Shown: positions 25,166 to 34,600 of the stretch, piece by piece | Layout of the letters: every line of letters starts with the position of its first letter | How positions within the stretch are numbered: the first letter of the stretch is position 1 | DNA from: Pseudonocardia parietis | Lineage (GTDB): Bacteria > Actinomycetota > Actinomycetes > Mycobacteriales > Pseudonocardiaceae | DNA length: 64,000 bases | Direction: 5' to 3' | Assembly: GCF_017876315.1 (NCBI RefSeq) | Contig: NZ_JAGINU010000002.1 | Location: forward strand, 124,001 to 188,000 | Notes under the pieces: generated by a model | What the model was told of the DNA's origin: nothing | What the model saw: only the letters and a program-made list of their open reading frames with translations | The model's database searches: none | Made by a program: the position numbers and the translations under genes

Positions 25166-26629
25166 GGCTCTTCCGGATTCAGAGTGCGAGGGCTCCGCAG
25201 TGCAGTAGCGATCTGACGCGGTAGTTGATCAGGTTGCGGAAGCCCAGTGCGTTGCGGCGGAGTGCTTCGAGACGGCCGTTGATGGCCTCGGTCGGGCCGT
25301 TGGAGGCTCGGTGGTCGAAGTAGGCCAGGACGTCGTCGCGGCGCCGGTGCAGGGTCCGTCCGAGGGTGGCGAGCTCGTCGAGCCCGGCCGGTAGCCCGCT
25401 GCGGACCCGGTCGATCACCGCGGCGAGCTGAGTCTTGCCGTGTCGGCGGTCGGTGGTCGCGTAGGCAGCGATGATCTGCTGATAGGCCCACCAGGTGACC
25501 TCGACCGCGACGTGCTCGTCGGCGGCGAACACCGTCTCGAGCCGGGATCTCTGCTTGTCGGTGAGCAGCGCGAGACGGGTCCGCAGGGTGCGCCGTGCTC
25601 GGTAGAGCGGGTCACCGGCGCGACCGCGGTGGCCGAGGGTGTCCTGTTGGACGCGTTGGCGACACAGGTCGAGCTTGTGCCCGGCCAGGGCGACGACGTG
25701 GAACGGGTCCATCACCGTGACCGCGTCCGGGACCGCGTCGGCGGCGGCATTCTTGTAGCCGCCGAACCCGTCCATCGCCACGACCCGGACTCCGTCGCGG
25801 AACGCCGGGTCGCGGGCGTCGAGCCACGTCTTCAGGGCCTGCGCCGAGCGTCCCGGGATCAGGTCGAGCAGCCGCGCACGACCCTGACCAGCCACGACTG
25901 CGGTGAGGTCGGTGATCACTGTGACGAACCCGTCGCCGTCGGCGCCGAACACGTGCGCCCACTTGTGTTCGTCGACCCCGATCACCCGCACCCCGTCCAG
26001 GCGGGCGGGGCCGGCGGAGAGCAGCAGCGCTTCGGTCGCGGCGACCGCGACGGCGTTCACGGTGTCCCACGAGCAGCCGAGTTCGCGGGCGACCGCTGCG
26101 ACGGTGGTCTTGTCGATCGCCAAGCGACGCAACACATAGCCCGCGCAGCGCCGAGTGGTCGAGGCCCTGGGCCGGGCCAACCGGGACGAGTCGTGGACGA
26201 AGATCTCGCGGGCGCAGCCGTCATGGACACAGCGGTAGCGCGGCACCCGCACTCGCAGCTGCAGCGGATGCCCGACCACCGGGACATCGGCGACCCGGCG
26301 CTCGGCGCTGTCGCGGTAGACCCCGACCACCCCGCACCCCGGGCAGCCGCCGGGACCGTCGGTGAGCAGGTCGCACCACAGCACCGTGGTCTCACCGTCC
26401 AGTGCGGCGTCGGTGATCCGCACCCCGAGCTCGACGGTACGGACGATCGTGTCGGCCACGATCTGAGCGGGCGGGCACGTAGGCTGCGACATCGGGTCCC
26501 CGGGATCGTTGCTGATGTTGGCGTAGGAACCGTCATCATCAACTTCTCGGGGCCCACCTCAGCGCAGCGACACGACCCCACTCCCGCGGTCGGTCACGCC
26601 CTCACCTGCACTCCATTTCCGGAAGAGCC
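25166..26629 (-). mobile_element. ISL3-family insertion sequence, 1,464 bp
   Basis: Ends are inverted repeats starting GGCTCTTCCGGA at both sides (left 25166 inward; right ending TCCGGAAGAGCC at 26629), with weaker identity beyond. They are flanked by perfect 8-bp direct repeats GGGTAACT (25158-25165 and 26630-26637), the duplication length known for ISL3 elements. One transposase gene fills it. The perfect duplication and intact transposase indicate a recent insertion. Confidence 0.92.
25179..26492 (-). CDS. ISL3-family transposase
   Basis: A 437-residue transposase of normal family length. The N-terminal zinc-ribbon region has CPGCG near residue 50 and paired cysteines near residue 90. A short helix-turn-helix follows ('TTVAAVARELGCSWDTVNAV'). 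The DDE core has Asp in 'VIGVDEHKWAH' (about residue 176), Asp in 'VVAMDGFGGYKNA' (about 240) and Glu in 'NGPTEAINGRLEALRRNA' (about 405). It appears intact and is probably active. It starts at ATG 26492. Confidence 0.92.
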   Translation of the reverse strand: MSQPTCPPAQIVADTIVRTVELGVRITDAALDGETTVLWCDLLTDGPGGCPGCGVVGVYRDSAERRVADVPVVGHPLQLRVRVPRYRCVHDGCAREIFVHDSSRLARPRASTTRRCAGYVLRRLAIDKTTVAAVARELGCSWDTVNAVAVAATEALLLSAGPARLDGVRVIGVDEHKWAHVFGADGDGFVTVITDLTAVVAGQGRARLLDLIPGRSAQALKTWLDARDPAFRDGVRVVAMDGFGGYKNAAADAVPDAVTVMDPFHVVALAGHKLDLCRQRVQQDTLGHRGRAGDPLYRARRTLRTRLALLTDKQRSRLETVFAADEHVAVEVTWWAYQQIIAAYATTDRRHGKTQLAAVIDRVRSGLPAGLDELATLGRTLHRRRDDVLAYFDHRASNGPTEAINGRLEALRRNALGFRNLINYRVRSLLHCGALAL

Positions 26630-26980
26630 GGGTAACTTCTGTAGCCAGAGTATCCCGGTGTATGTGCCCACTGCCAGTAGTAAGCCTAAAAAAATTAGAG
26701 CAACGTAGGTCGGCGCAAAAGGTTTTGGTGAAAATAGGCGGTACCTCTCGTGCGCTGACTCGGTCCTGGTGCTAGAAATATCGGACAACTCTACCGGCCT
26801 TGTAGTATGACGTTGCAGGTGGGCGATTCAACCTGCTGCTCGCTACCGGGTTGATCGAAAGAGTCGAGTGCGGTGTTACTCCCGCGGGCGGAGCATGTTA
26901 CCGGTTGGCTGCGGCGAGGAGTTTTGCTCCAGTACGGGCCGCGCTGCGGTGGTCAAAAGCTGCGGTGAGGCCAGCCGCGC

Positions 26981-28033
26981 TCAGGCAGCAGCGGGGTTCC
27001 TGGCGCGGACGGCTCCGATGAACTCCTGCGAGTAGTAGGTGTTGGACCAGATGTCGGGCTCGACCTTGACCACATCTCCAGTTTGGGGGGCGTGCAGCAT
27101 CTGTCCGTTGCCCAAGTAGAGGCCGACGTGGTGGATTCCGCCTGGCTGGCCGTTGTCGGAAAACAGCACCATGTCGCCGGGCTGGAGCGCGGCCCGGTCT
27201 GTGATCGCGGGCTGGAAGGAGCTCCAGATGGCTTGGGTCTGGTGGGGCACATCGATGCCGATCTCGGCGAAGGCGTAGACCATGAGCCCGGAGCAGTCGA
27301 ACCCGCCGCCGGTCGGCCCGTTGGCGTCCCCGCCGGCCCATACGTAGGGCTGGCCCTGCTGCGACATGCCCCGATCGATCACGCGCTGGATCTGCGGGTC
27401 GGCGGGAGGAAGTGGCCCGGTGCCAGCGCCCGCGCCGCACTCGACTCCCTCCAGCGCGCCGGCGAGGGTCGCGGCCGACTGCTCCCACTTGGCGTAGGCG
27501 TCGGGGAACGCGCTGACCTGGACCAGCTGCGCGGCCCGCGTGACCGGCAGCGACTCCCATCCAGGGACCTGCAGTAGTCGGTCGAAGAACAGGCGAGCGG
27601 ACTGACGCGGGTCCATGCGGGTGGCGACGTCGCCCCACCCCGCCTCGCGCTGCTGGAACAGGCCGACCGAGTCGTGGTCGCTGCCGACGCCCTGGTTGGG
27701 GAACTCCAGCGACTCGGGAACGGTGGAGTTGGCCAGGTTCTTCAGGGTCGACTCCTGCATCGCAGTGGCCAGGGCGATGACCCACCCGCGTTGCGGGATG
27801 CCCATCTCGACACCGGTGGCCACGATCAAGCCCGCGTTGCTGACCTGCTCGGGGCCGATCCCCTCGACGAGCTGGGCTGGATCAGCTCCGGGTGGTGCGC
27901 ACACGACGCCGGGCAGGCCCGGAGTGCTTCGACCAGCCCCGCTACCTGCTACAGCCATCAGAAGCAGGAAGCCCAGGAGGAGGATCAGGCCTAGCGCAAT
28001 GGCCCCGCTGGTCGCAGCTGCACGCACGGACAA
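26981..28033 (-). CDS. NlpC/P60 peptidoglycan hydrolase of the secretion module
   Basis: A 350-residue exported or anchored enzyme. A membrane segment lies at residues 10-32. A middle domain ('VATGVEMGIPQRGWVIALAT', 'DSVGLFQQREAGWGD') looks like a lysozyme/transglycosylase-like fold. The C-terminal NlpC/P60 domain has C247 in 'GGGFDCSGLMVYAF' and His in 'GGIHHVGLYLG'. Such bifunctional enzymes cut peptide cross-links and glycan to let conjugation machines pass the wall. Start is TTG 28033 or GTG 28027. No Shine-Dalgarno is visible and TAAAAT lies about 9 bases upstream, so a leaderless mRNA is plausible. An operator dyad overlaps this promoter. Confidence 0.85.
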   Translation of the reverse strand: MSVRAAATSGAIALGLILLLGFLLLMAVAGSGAGRSTPGLPGVVCAPPGADPAQLVEGIGPEQVSNAGLIVATGVEMGIPQRGWVIALATAMQESTLKNLANSTVPESLEFPNQGVGSDHDSVGLFQQREAGWGDVATRMDPRQSARLFFDRLLQVPGWESLPVTRAAQLVQVSAFPDAYAKWEQSAATLAGALEGVECGAGAGTGPLPPADPQIQRVIDRGMSQQGQPYVWAGGDANGPTGGGFDCSGLMVYAFAEIGIDVPHQTQAIWSSFQPAITDRAALQPGDMVLFSDNGQPGGIHHVGLYLGNGQMLHAPQTGDVVKVEPDIWSNTYYSQEFIGAVRARNPAAA

Positions 28034-28036
28034 AAC

Positions 28037-28064
28037 GTATCATTTTAATGTGTCAACTTGATAC
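28037..28064. promoter_or_regulatory. Operator-like dyad GTATCA-N16-TGATAC
   Basis: Arms 28037-28042 and 28059-28064, spaced 16 bases as at 18604. An inner dyad TGTGTCAA-C-TTGATACA overlaps the right arm. It covers the promoter region just upstream of the NlpC/P60 start. Confidence 0.65.
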
Positions 28065-28164
28065 ACACGTGGTAGTCGGACCCGGTGCTGTGCCCGCCGT
28101 GGCGGGCACAGCGTATGTATCGGGCCGGTGATCGTAGCCGCGGCTGATGGCGGCGCGAGCCGAA

Positions 28165-28515
28165 TCAGGTTCGCTGGTGGAAGGCGTTGAGGACGCTCTG
28201 CGGGATGCGTCCACGGTCCGACACTGCGATGCCCTGCTTGCGTGCCCAGGCGCGGATCGCCTGGTTCTGTTCGCGGTCGGCCGTGGTCACCGGCCGCGGG
28301 GCGCCGGGTTCGGTCAGGCGACGTCCACGTCGGACCTGGTTCGAGTTCCTCCTGCCTGCTGAGACGAAATCGGCCAGGACATCGCGCAACTTGCTTGCGT
28401 GAGCGGAGGTGAGGTCGATTTCGTACTCCTTCCCGTCGATAGCGAACTCGATCGTCTCGTCGGCGGAGCTGCCGTCGAGGTCGTCGACGAGTCGGACGCT
28501 CATCACCTGGGCCAC
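28165..28515 (-). CDS. lsr2: Lsr2-family nucleoid-associated protein
   Basis: A 116-residue xenogeneic silencer. The N-terminal dimerisation domain begins 'VRLVDDLDGSSADETIEFAI' with 'DGKEYEIDL'. The C-terminal DNA-binding part has 'IRAWARKQGIAVSDRGRIP', whose R-G-R is the AT-hook-like minor-groove motif. Length is normal for Lsr2. GTG 28515 follows GAGAGG. It is downstream of the methylase-helicase in the same orientation. An element-borne Lsr2 may silence transfer genes or lessen the cost of the element to the host (inference). A second Lsr2 lies at 58108-58797. Confidence 0.92.
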   Translation of the reverse strand: MAQVMSVRLVDDLDGSSADETIEFAIDGKEYEIDLTSAHASKLRDVLADFVSAGRRNSNQVRRGRRLTEPGAPRPVTTADREQNQAIRAWARKQGIAVSDRGRIPQSVLNAFHQRT

Positions 28516-28672
28516 GTTATGAACCTCTCTTCATTCTGAATTCCAGCCGGGTGCACTGGGATACCATTGCTGGATAGGATTGTTGCCAGCGTAGCGAGAA
28601 CTGCATGTAATGACGATGCTGAAGGTGAGCGAGTTGTCGAGCGCTGTCTGCTGGATGCTCGCGTGCTGGCAC

Positions 28673-31600
28673 TTATAGGCGTCGCCGGGCTGTCGTGTGC
28701 CGGTCAGGCACGGGAGCAGGGCCGGGTGCGGGCTGGTGCGCGCCGGCCTTCGCCGAGCCCGCGTTCTGGGCAGTTTGTGGCGGCCTGGCCGGGGGTCGGT
28801 GCGCGGCGAGGGCTGCGGCCACCGCCGCGCGGGAGTGCTCGGCTTCGGCGGCGGTCGGTGACGAGCCCGCGGGCACGGCCGGTTCGGCTGCGGGCGGGTC
28901 GGGCTGGGACGGCGGGTTTTCGGCGGTGGATTCCGCGGCGTTGGTGCTCTGCTCGGCCGGGGCTGCAAGGTCGGCCATCTCTTCGTCGATCTCCCGGACG
29001 CGGACCCGAGCCTGTTCCAGCTCGGCGGCCTGGGCGAACGGACGTTGCAGCTGAGCTGTGGCCCGTTCGGTTTCCTCGCCCGTTCGCTGCAGGTCATCCT
29101 GGGCGCGGGTGAGCTTCTCGTCGAGGCCGGCGACCCGGTTCTCCATCCGCACGACCAGCGAGCTGGGCTTTTCGCTCTTGGCGAGTTCGAGCAGCTGGAG
29201 CTTGGAGCCCTCCACGACTCCGCCGGTGCCCGTCCCGGCGATCCGCAGCTCGTAGCCCGCACGCGGGCCGCCGGACCACACGAGTGCGTCGAAGCTCTGG
29301 CCTCCGAGCCGGGCGATGCCGGGGATCTCCGTGGGCCGGGTGCTCTCCGGGCCGGTGGCCGCCGTGGCGAGCTGATTGATCAGGGTGGTGCCTGCTTCGC
29401 TGCGGTCGGTGAGTCGACGGCTGCCGATCTCGATGACGAACTGCTCGCCGCGGGTGTCGGTGCGGCGGTCGATCCTCTCGCGCAGCGCCTCGATTTCGGC
29501 CTCCAGGATCGGGCCGCGGCCCTCGTTGACCTCGATCGTGTAGCGCAGCCGGGAGCGGGTCTGCACGTGTGAGCGTTCGAGGCGCTCGAGCTTGGTCAGC
29601 TCGGCGTCGGCCTTGGCCTTGTCCATCAGCAGCGGGTTACCGGCCGCGAGTGCCTTGACCTCGTTGTAGTTGAGCGCGGTGTCGCCGATGTCGCCTTCGA
29701 CCTCGCGGACGTCGAGCCGGCCGTTCATCAGCTGCGAGATGAACGAGGCCTTCCGGGCCAGGGCCTGCCACATGTAGGCGTCGAAGGTGCCTTCGACGAC
29801 GTAGCGGTTCAGGGCGATCTCGCTGTACTGGTTGCCCCGGCGCAGCGCCCGGCCGTCGCGCTGGGCCAGGTCGGCGGGGCGCCACGGGCAGTCGAGGTGG
29901 TGCAGCGCGACCGCACGGGCCTGGACGTTGGTGCCGACCCCCATCTTGGAGGTGCTGCCGATGAGCACCGAGACCTCGCCGACGCGGCAGGCCTCGAACA
30001 GCTCGGCCTTCTTGCGGTCGTTGGCCGCCTCGTGGATGAACCGGACCTGCTCGCGGGGCAGGCCGCGCTCGACGAGCTGGTCGCGCAGCTCGGTGTAGAC
30101 GTTCCAGCCCGGTCGCTTCGCGCCGTCGCCGGGTGTGCCGAGATCGCAGAAGACCAGCTGGAAGCCGCCGCGGCGGGGATGGGGCTCGCCGTCGGCGTCG
30201 AGGAACTCGTCGTCGCTGTGTGCGTGGTGGATACGGGCGATCTCGTCTGCGGCGGCTTCGAGCTTGGCCTCACCGGCCGGCATGTCCCGGCCGAGTAGAC
30301 GCAGGTCCAGCGCTCCGGCGCGGCCTTCGCTGGAGATCTTGAGCATGTTGTCGATGTCGGGGGTGACCGCGCGCATCTGGACCTTCTCGGCGCGGGCACC
30401 CAGCTCGGAGATGAGCTCCTGCTGCCCCTCGGTGGCCGGGACGAGGAAGGTTCGGGGTGCGCGCTGGCCATCCTCGGGACGGGGCAGCAGGTCCGGGCGG
30501 GGAAGGTTGAGGTCGTCGGCGGTCTTGACGTCGCCGGAGACCCACCACATCCGCAGCAGCTCGGGGACGTTGTGGAAGCGGGCGAAGCGCGCCTTCATCC
30601 GGAAGCTGGTGCCGTCGGGGGACAGCTCGATGTCCGACACCGTCGCCGCGAAGGTCGCAGCCCAGGCGTCGAAGTCCAGCACGCCTGCTTGGTCGAGCAG
30701 GTCCGGGCGCAGGTAGCGCTGCATGACATGCGCTTCGGTGATCGAGTTCGCGATCGGGGTCGCGGTGGCCAGGGTGACCACCCGATGCCCGTGCTTGTCG
30801 CGCAGGTAGTGCAGCTTCATATCGAGGTCCTGCGCCCGGTTGGAGCCCTCGATCGCCGCGCCGGCGATGTTGCTCGCGGTGCGCAAGTTCTTGTAGTCGT
30901 GTGCCTCGTCGACCACCACGTAGTCGATGCCGGTGGCCTCGAACGTGACCGCGGGGTCGTAGTCGCGGGCGATCTTCTCCTTGATGCGTTCCTTGGCGTT
31001 GTCGAGTTGCTGCTGCATCCGCTTGACCGTCCGGCCGCTGCCCTCGGCACGGCCTCGTTCCAGTGCTTCGCGCAGCGTGTCGAGCTCGGCGTCGAGGTAG
31101 GCCTCCTGCGCCTCGGGGCGCATCGGGATCCGTTCGAAGGCTCCGCGAGTGATGATCACGGCGTCCCAGTCGCCGGTGGCGACGCGGGCGACGAAGGCGC
31201 GGCGGGCGTCCTTGCGCAGGTCGGCCGAGGACGCGGCGAGGATCCTGGCCCGCGGGTAGAGCTGCTGGAACTCACGGGACCACTGTTCGATCATGTGGTT
31301 CGGGATGACGATGCAGGGCTTGCGGACCATCCCGAGCCGGCGCAGCTCCATGACCCCGATCGCCATCTCGGCGGTCTTGCCGGCGCCGACCTCGTGGTAG
31401 AGCCCGACGGCGGGTTCGGAGATCATCCGGGCGACCGCGGCGTACTGGTGCGGGTTCGGCTCGAAGGTGCGGGTCAGGCCGGGCAGCGACAGCGTGATGT
31501 CGTCGTAGTTGCGCAGCACCACGGAGTTGAAGCGGTCGTTGTAGACGCGCGCCAGCTCGGTGGCGCGTTGCGGGGCCTCCCAGATCCACTCGCTGAACCG

Positions 31601-34600
31601 CTGCGCGAGCTCGTCGGCCTTGGCCTGCGCCGCGGTGGTTGCGGCGGGGTTGAGCACATTGCGGGTCGTCGGAGACCCGTCAGCGGTCACGGTCTCGATC
31701 TCGTCGCGCACCACGATCGACTTCTGGGCCAGCAACGCGGCGGCGAGCTTCGGGGCCGGGTAGCGCTCGGTCCCCCACGTGCTGGTCGCTGCCACGGAGA
31801 AGTCGTCGCCCTTGACCTCCCAGTTGGTGCCGTAGGTGTGCGCGACGGTCAGGCGTGGGTCGGCGAGGGTCTGGCGCAGGAACGCTTGCACGTAGCTGGC
31901 CTCGATCCAGGGCACACCAAGGCGGGCCACGATGTCCTCGGGTTCGATGTCGGGCGGAAGGACCTCGCGCAGCGCCGCGGCGTTGGCGGCGTAGGCCGGC
32001 TCGTCCTCGGCCGCGGCCAGCGCCTGATCGAGCTTGCGGCGCACGTGCCCCGACAGGTACTCCGCGGCGGGGACGAGCTGGCCGTCGCGCTGGGGGTCGG
32101 CGAAGACCAGCTCGCCGAGCGAGGTGCGGGCCTCTGCGTCGTCGACGCCGAGCAGCCGCGCGACCTCGGTCAGCTCCACCTGGCCGTGGGTGTCCATACA
32201 GATCGCCAGCGCTTCGGCCGGGGTGTCGGCGCCCCGGGCCGGGGTCCGCGGGGCGATGACGCGGTCGGTGAAGACATCGGCCTTCGTCGCGGTACCGGTG
32301 CTGGAGTCGAACACCTCCAGGGCCAGCACGATCGGGGCCCGCGGGTCGGCCCGGAAGCCGCCGAGCTTGTCGACGATGCGGGCCTGGATGTCGTTGCCGG
32401 CGTCGTCGACGCGGCCGGTGCGGCGCCACTTGAACCGGTTGATCGGGCCGTAGCGGTCGGCGTAGGCGTCGTACTGGCGGTTCAGGTCCGCGCGCAGCTC
32501 CTCGATGCTCTCGGAGTGCTCGAAGGTGGCCGCTTCGGCTTCGAGCAGCGTGACGGTGGTGTCCCGCAGCTCGAGCAGATCTCGCAGCTCGCCCTGGCGG
32601 CTCTTCGGGACGACGAACGGTTCGGCGGCCCCGTCGGTGACCTGCTGGAACTGCCCGTCTTCGTCGACGAACAGGTGCCCGTCCTCCAGCTCCAGGGCCG
32701 GGCCGGGCAGCGCGGCCCGCTGGGGCAGCGCGGGCAGGGTCGGGGCGTGGAGCAGCTCGTCGCGGCGGGCGCGGTCGACGACCTGGGCCAGGCGCTCGGC
32801 GAGCAGCTCGGCCGCGGGCCGGTCGGAGACCACCCGTGGTTCGGCCGACGAGTACTGACCGGACCCGCTGGTCAGCGTGCCGCACAGCATCTCGGGGTGT
32901 TGGATGAACCAGGAGTTCATCCGCACCTGCTCGTCGCCGATGTCGACGACGTCGGTCAGCTCCCAGTCGAACGGCTGGGGTTCGCGGCCGGGTTCGCGGC
33001 GGCGGAACACCAGCAGGTCGGTGATTACGTCGGTGCCGGCGGTGCGCTGGTGCGCGGCTTGGGGCAGGCGGATCGCACCGACGAGGTCGGCGAGCTCGGC
33101 CATCTCGCGGCGCGCGACCGGGTTGCGCGCGTCGAGGGTGTAGCGGGAGGTGATCGCCGCGACCAGCCCGCCCGGGGCGGTCAGGTGCAGGCTCTTGATC
33201 AGGAAGTGGTTGTGGATGGAGTGGCGGCCGGTGTTGTGCACCTTGTCGCTGAGCACGGTCCGGGCGAACGGCACGTTGCCGATGACGAGGTCGAAGCTGC
33301 CGTTGGGGAAGCGGCTCTCGGCGAAGGACTCGCCGCGGATCTGTGCCTGGGGCTGCAGCGCGGCCGCGATCGCCGCGGTGGTCGACTCGACCTCGACGCC
33401 GACCACGTGCGCGCCGTCGGGGGCCAGCCCGATGTAGTTGCCGGTCCCACAGCCGGGTTCGAGTACCCGCCCGCGGTGAAAGCCCAGCTCGGTGACTGCA
33501 GACCAGACCTGTTCGGCCAGGTCCGGGTCGGTGTAGTGGGCGTTGAGCATGCTGGAGCGGGCGCGAGCCATCTCGGTGTCGTCGAGCATCTCGGTGAGCT
33601 GGTCGCGGGCCCACTGCATCTCGGGGCGTAGTTCGTCGAAGACCTCGGGGACGGCGCCCCACCCGGACCAGCGGGCCAGGTTCTCCTGCTCTGCTGCGGA
33701 TGCCGGCCGGTCACCGAGTGCGCGCAGGGTGGACAGGGCGGTGAGGTTGGCTTCCACCCGGGCCTTGGCGCCGGTGGGGGGCCGCACCGAGCCCGGACGG
33801 AACTGGCCCGCCGCGGCGTGCTCCTCGACCTCGACCTCGGGCTTGCGCGACGGCTCGCTCGGCGAGCTGGTCTGCGGCGTCGGCCCGGCGGTGGATTCCT
33901 CGGCTGGCGCCGGTGCCTGGTCGAGATGCTGGGGCGGGGACGCGGTGGCCTGGGCGTCGCGCCTGGCCGCTGCGTCGCGGGCGAGGCGTGCGATCTCGGG
34001 ATCGAGCTGGCCGATGCGCTCGATCAGCTCGTCGCGCCAGATGCGACCCTCGGCGAGGATGGCCGGTTCGAGCATCGCGTCGAGCTGGTCGAAGCCGAGC
34101 TTGGCCAGTACGGCTTGCCGTGCGGGAGCCGGTAGCGCGGAGATGGTCGCCGACCACTGCGTGGGGGTCTGCATCCCGTCGTCGCGGGCGTGGAGCCGCA
34201 CCACGGTGGTCGTGGCCAGCTCGGCGGTCTGCTGCTCCGGGGTCCGGTTCAGTGCCGCGAGCTTATCGGGCTCTCGCTGCTCGACGAGGTCGGGCGATGG
34301 GGCCGACGCGGTGGCCTGGACGGAGGCCTTGTCCTGCTGTACGCGCTCGTACTTCTCGCGGGCGGCGAGCCGGGAGGCCTGCCGGCGAGTCTTGCGCTCG
34401 GCGTCGTCGCGTCGGCGGTTCTCGCGCCACTCAGGGGTCTCGGTGTCGAAGGCGGCCGTCTCACCAGGGCCGGCCACCCGCCAGGTGTTGGCTTCGCTGG
34501 TGCGCACCCACACCTTGCCCTCTGGAGTACGGCGCATCCGGACGTCGCCGGACTCGCGAGCCACGACGCGTTCCTCGATGCCGGGGACGGCGCCCGACTC

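Larger units (their letters stand above)
24096..26788 (-). pseudogene. Pentapeptide-repeat-like membrane protein split by an insertion sequence
   Basis: Two parts of one gene: 26788-26630 (53 codons from TTG 26788) and 25157-24096. Removing the 25166-26629 insertion and one GGGTAACT copy joins them in frame (...LWLQKLP + LLGGETFDEK...) to give 406 residues. The N-terminus has two membrane segments (about 28-47 and about 75-95, joined by a charged loop). Then come 'RFGAAASLLEGGTAAARLAG', a helical part, and beta-helix-like repeats ('FNFQGCVFEADFDLSGVHF'). GC content is visibly lower than in the neighbours, suggesting separate acquisition. The downstream fragment could still start at GTG 25082 and give a 328-residue protein with one membrane segment. 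Confidence 0.8.

Noticed and set aside
25440..26708. A 422-codon open frame antisense to the transposase
   Set aside because: It crosses the IS boundary and lacks motifs; the ISL3 transposase on the other strand is certain.
30572..33631. A 1,019-codon open frame on the + strand
   Set aside because: Antisense shadow of the methylase-helicase, low-complexity Val/Gly/Arg content, no recognisable domain.
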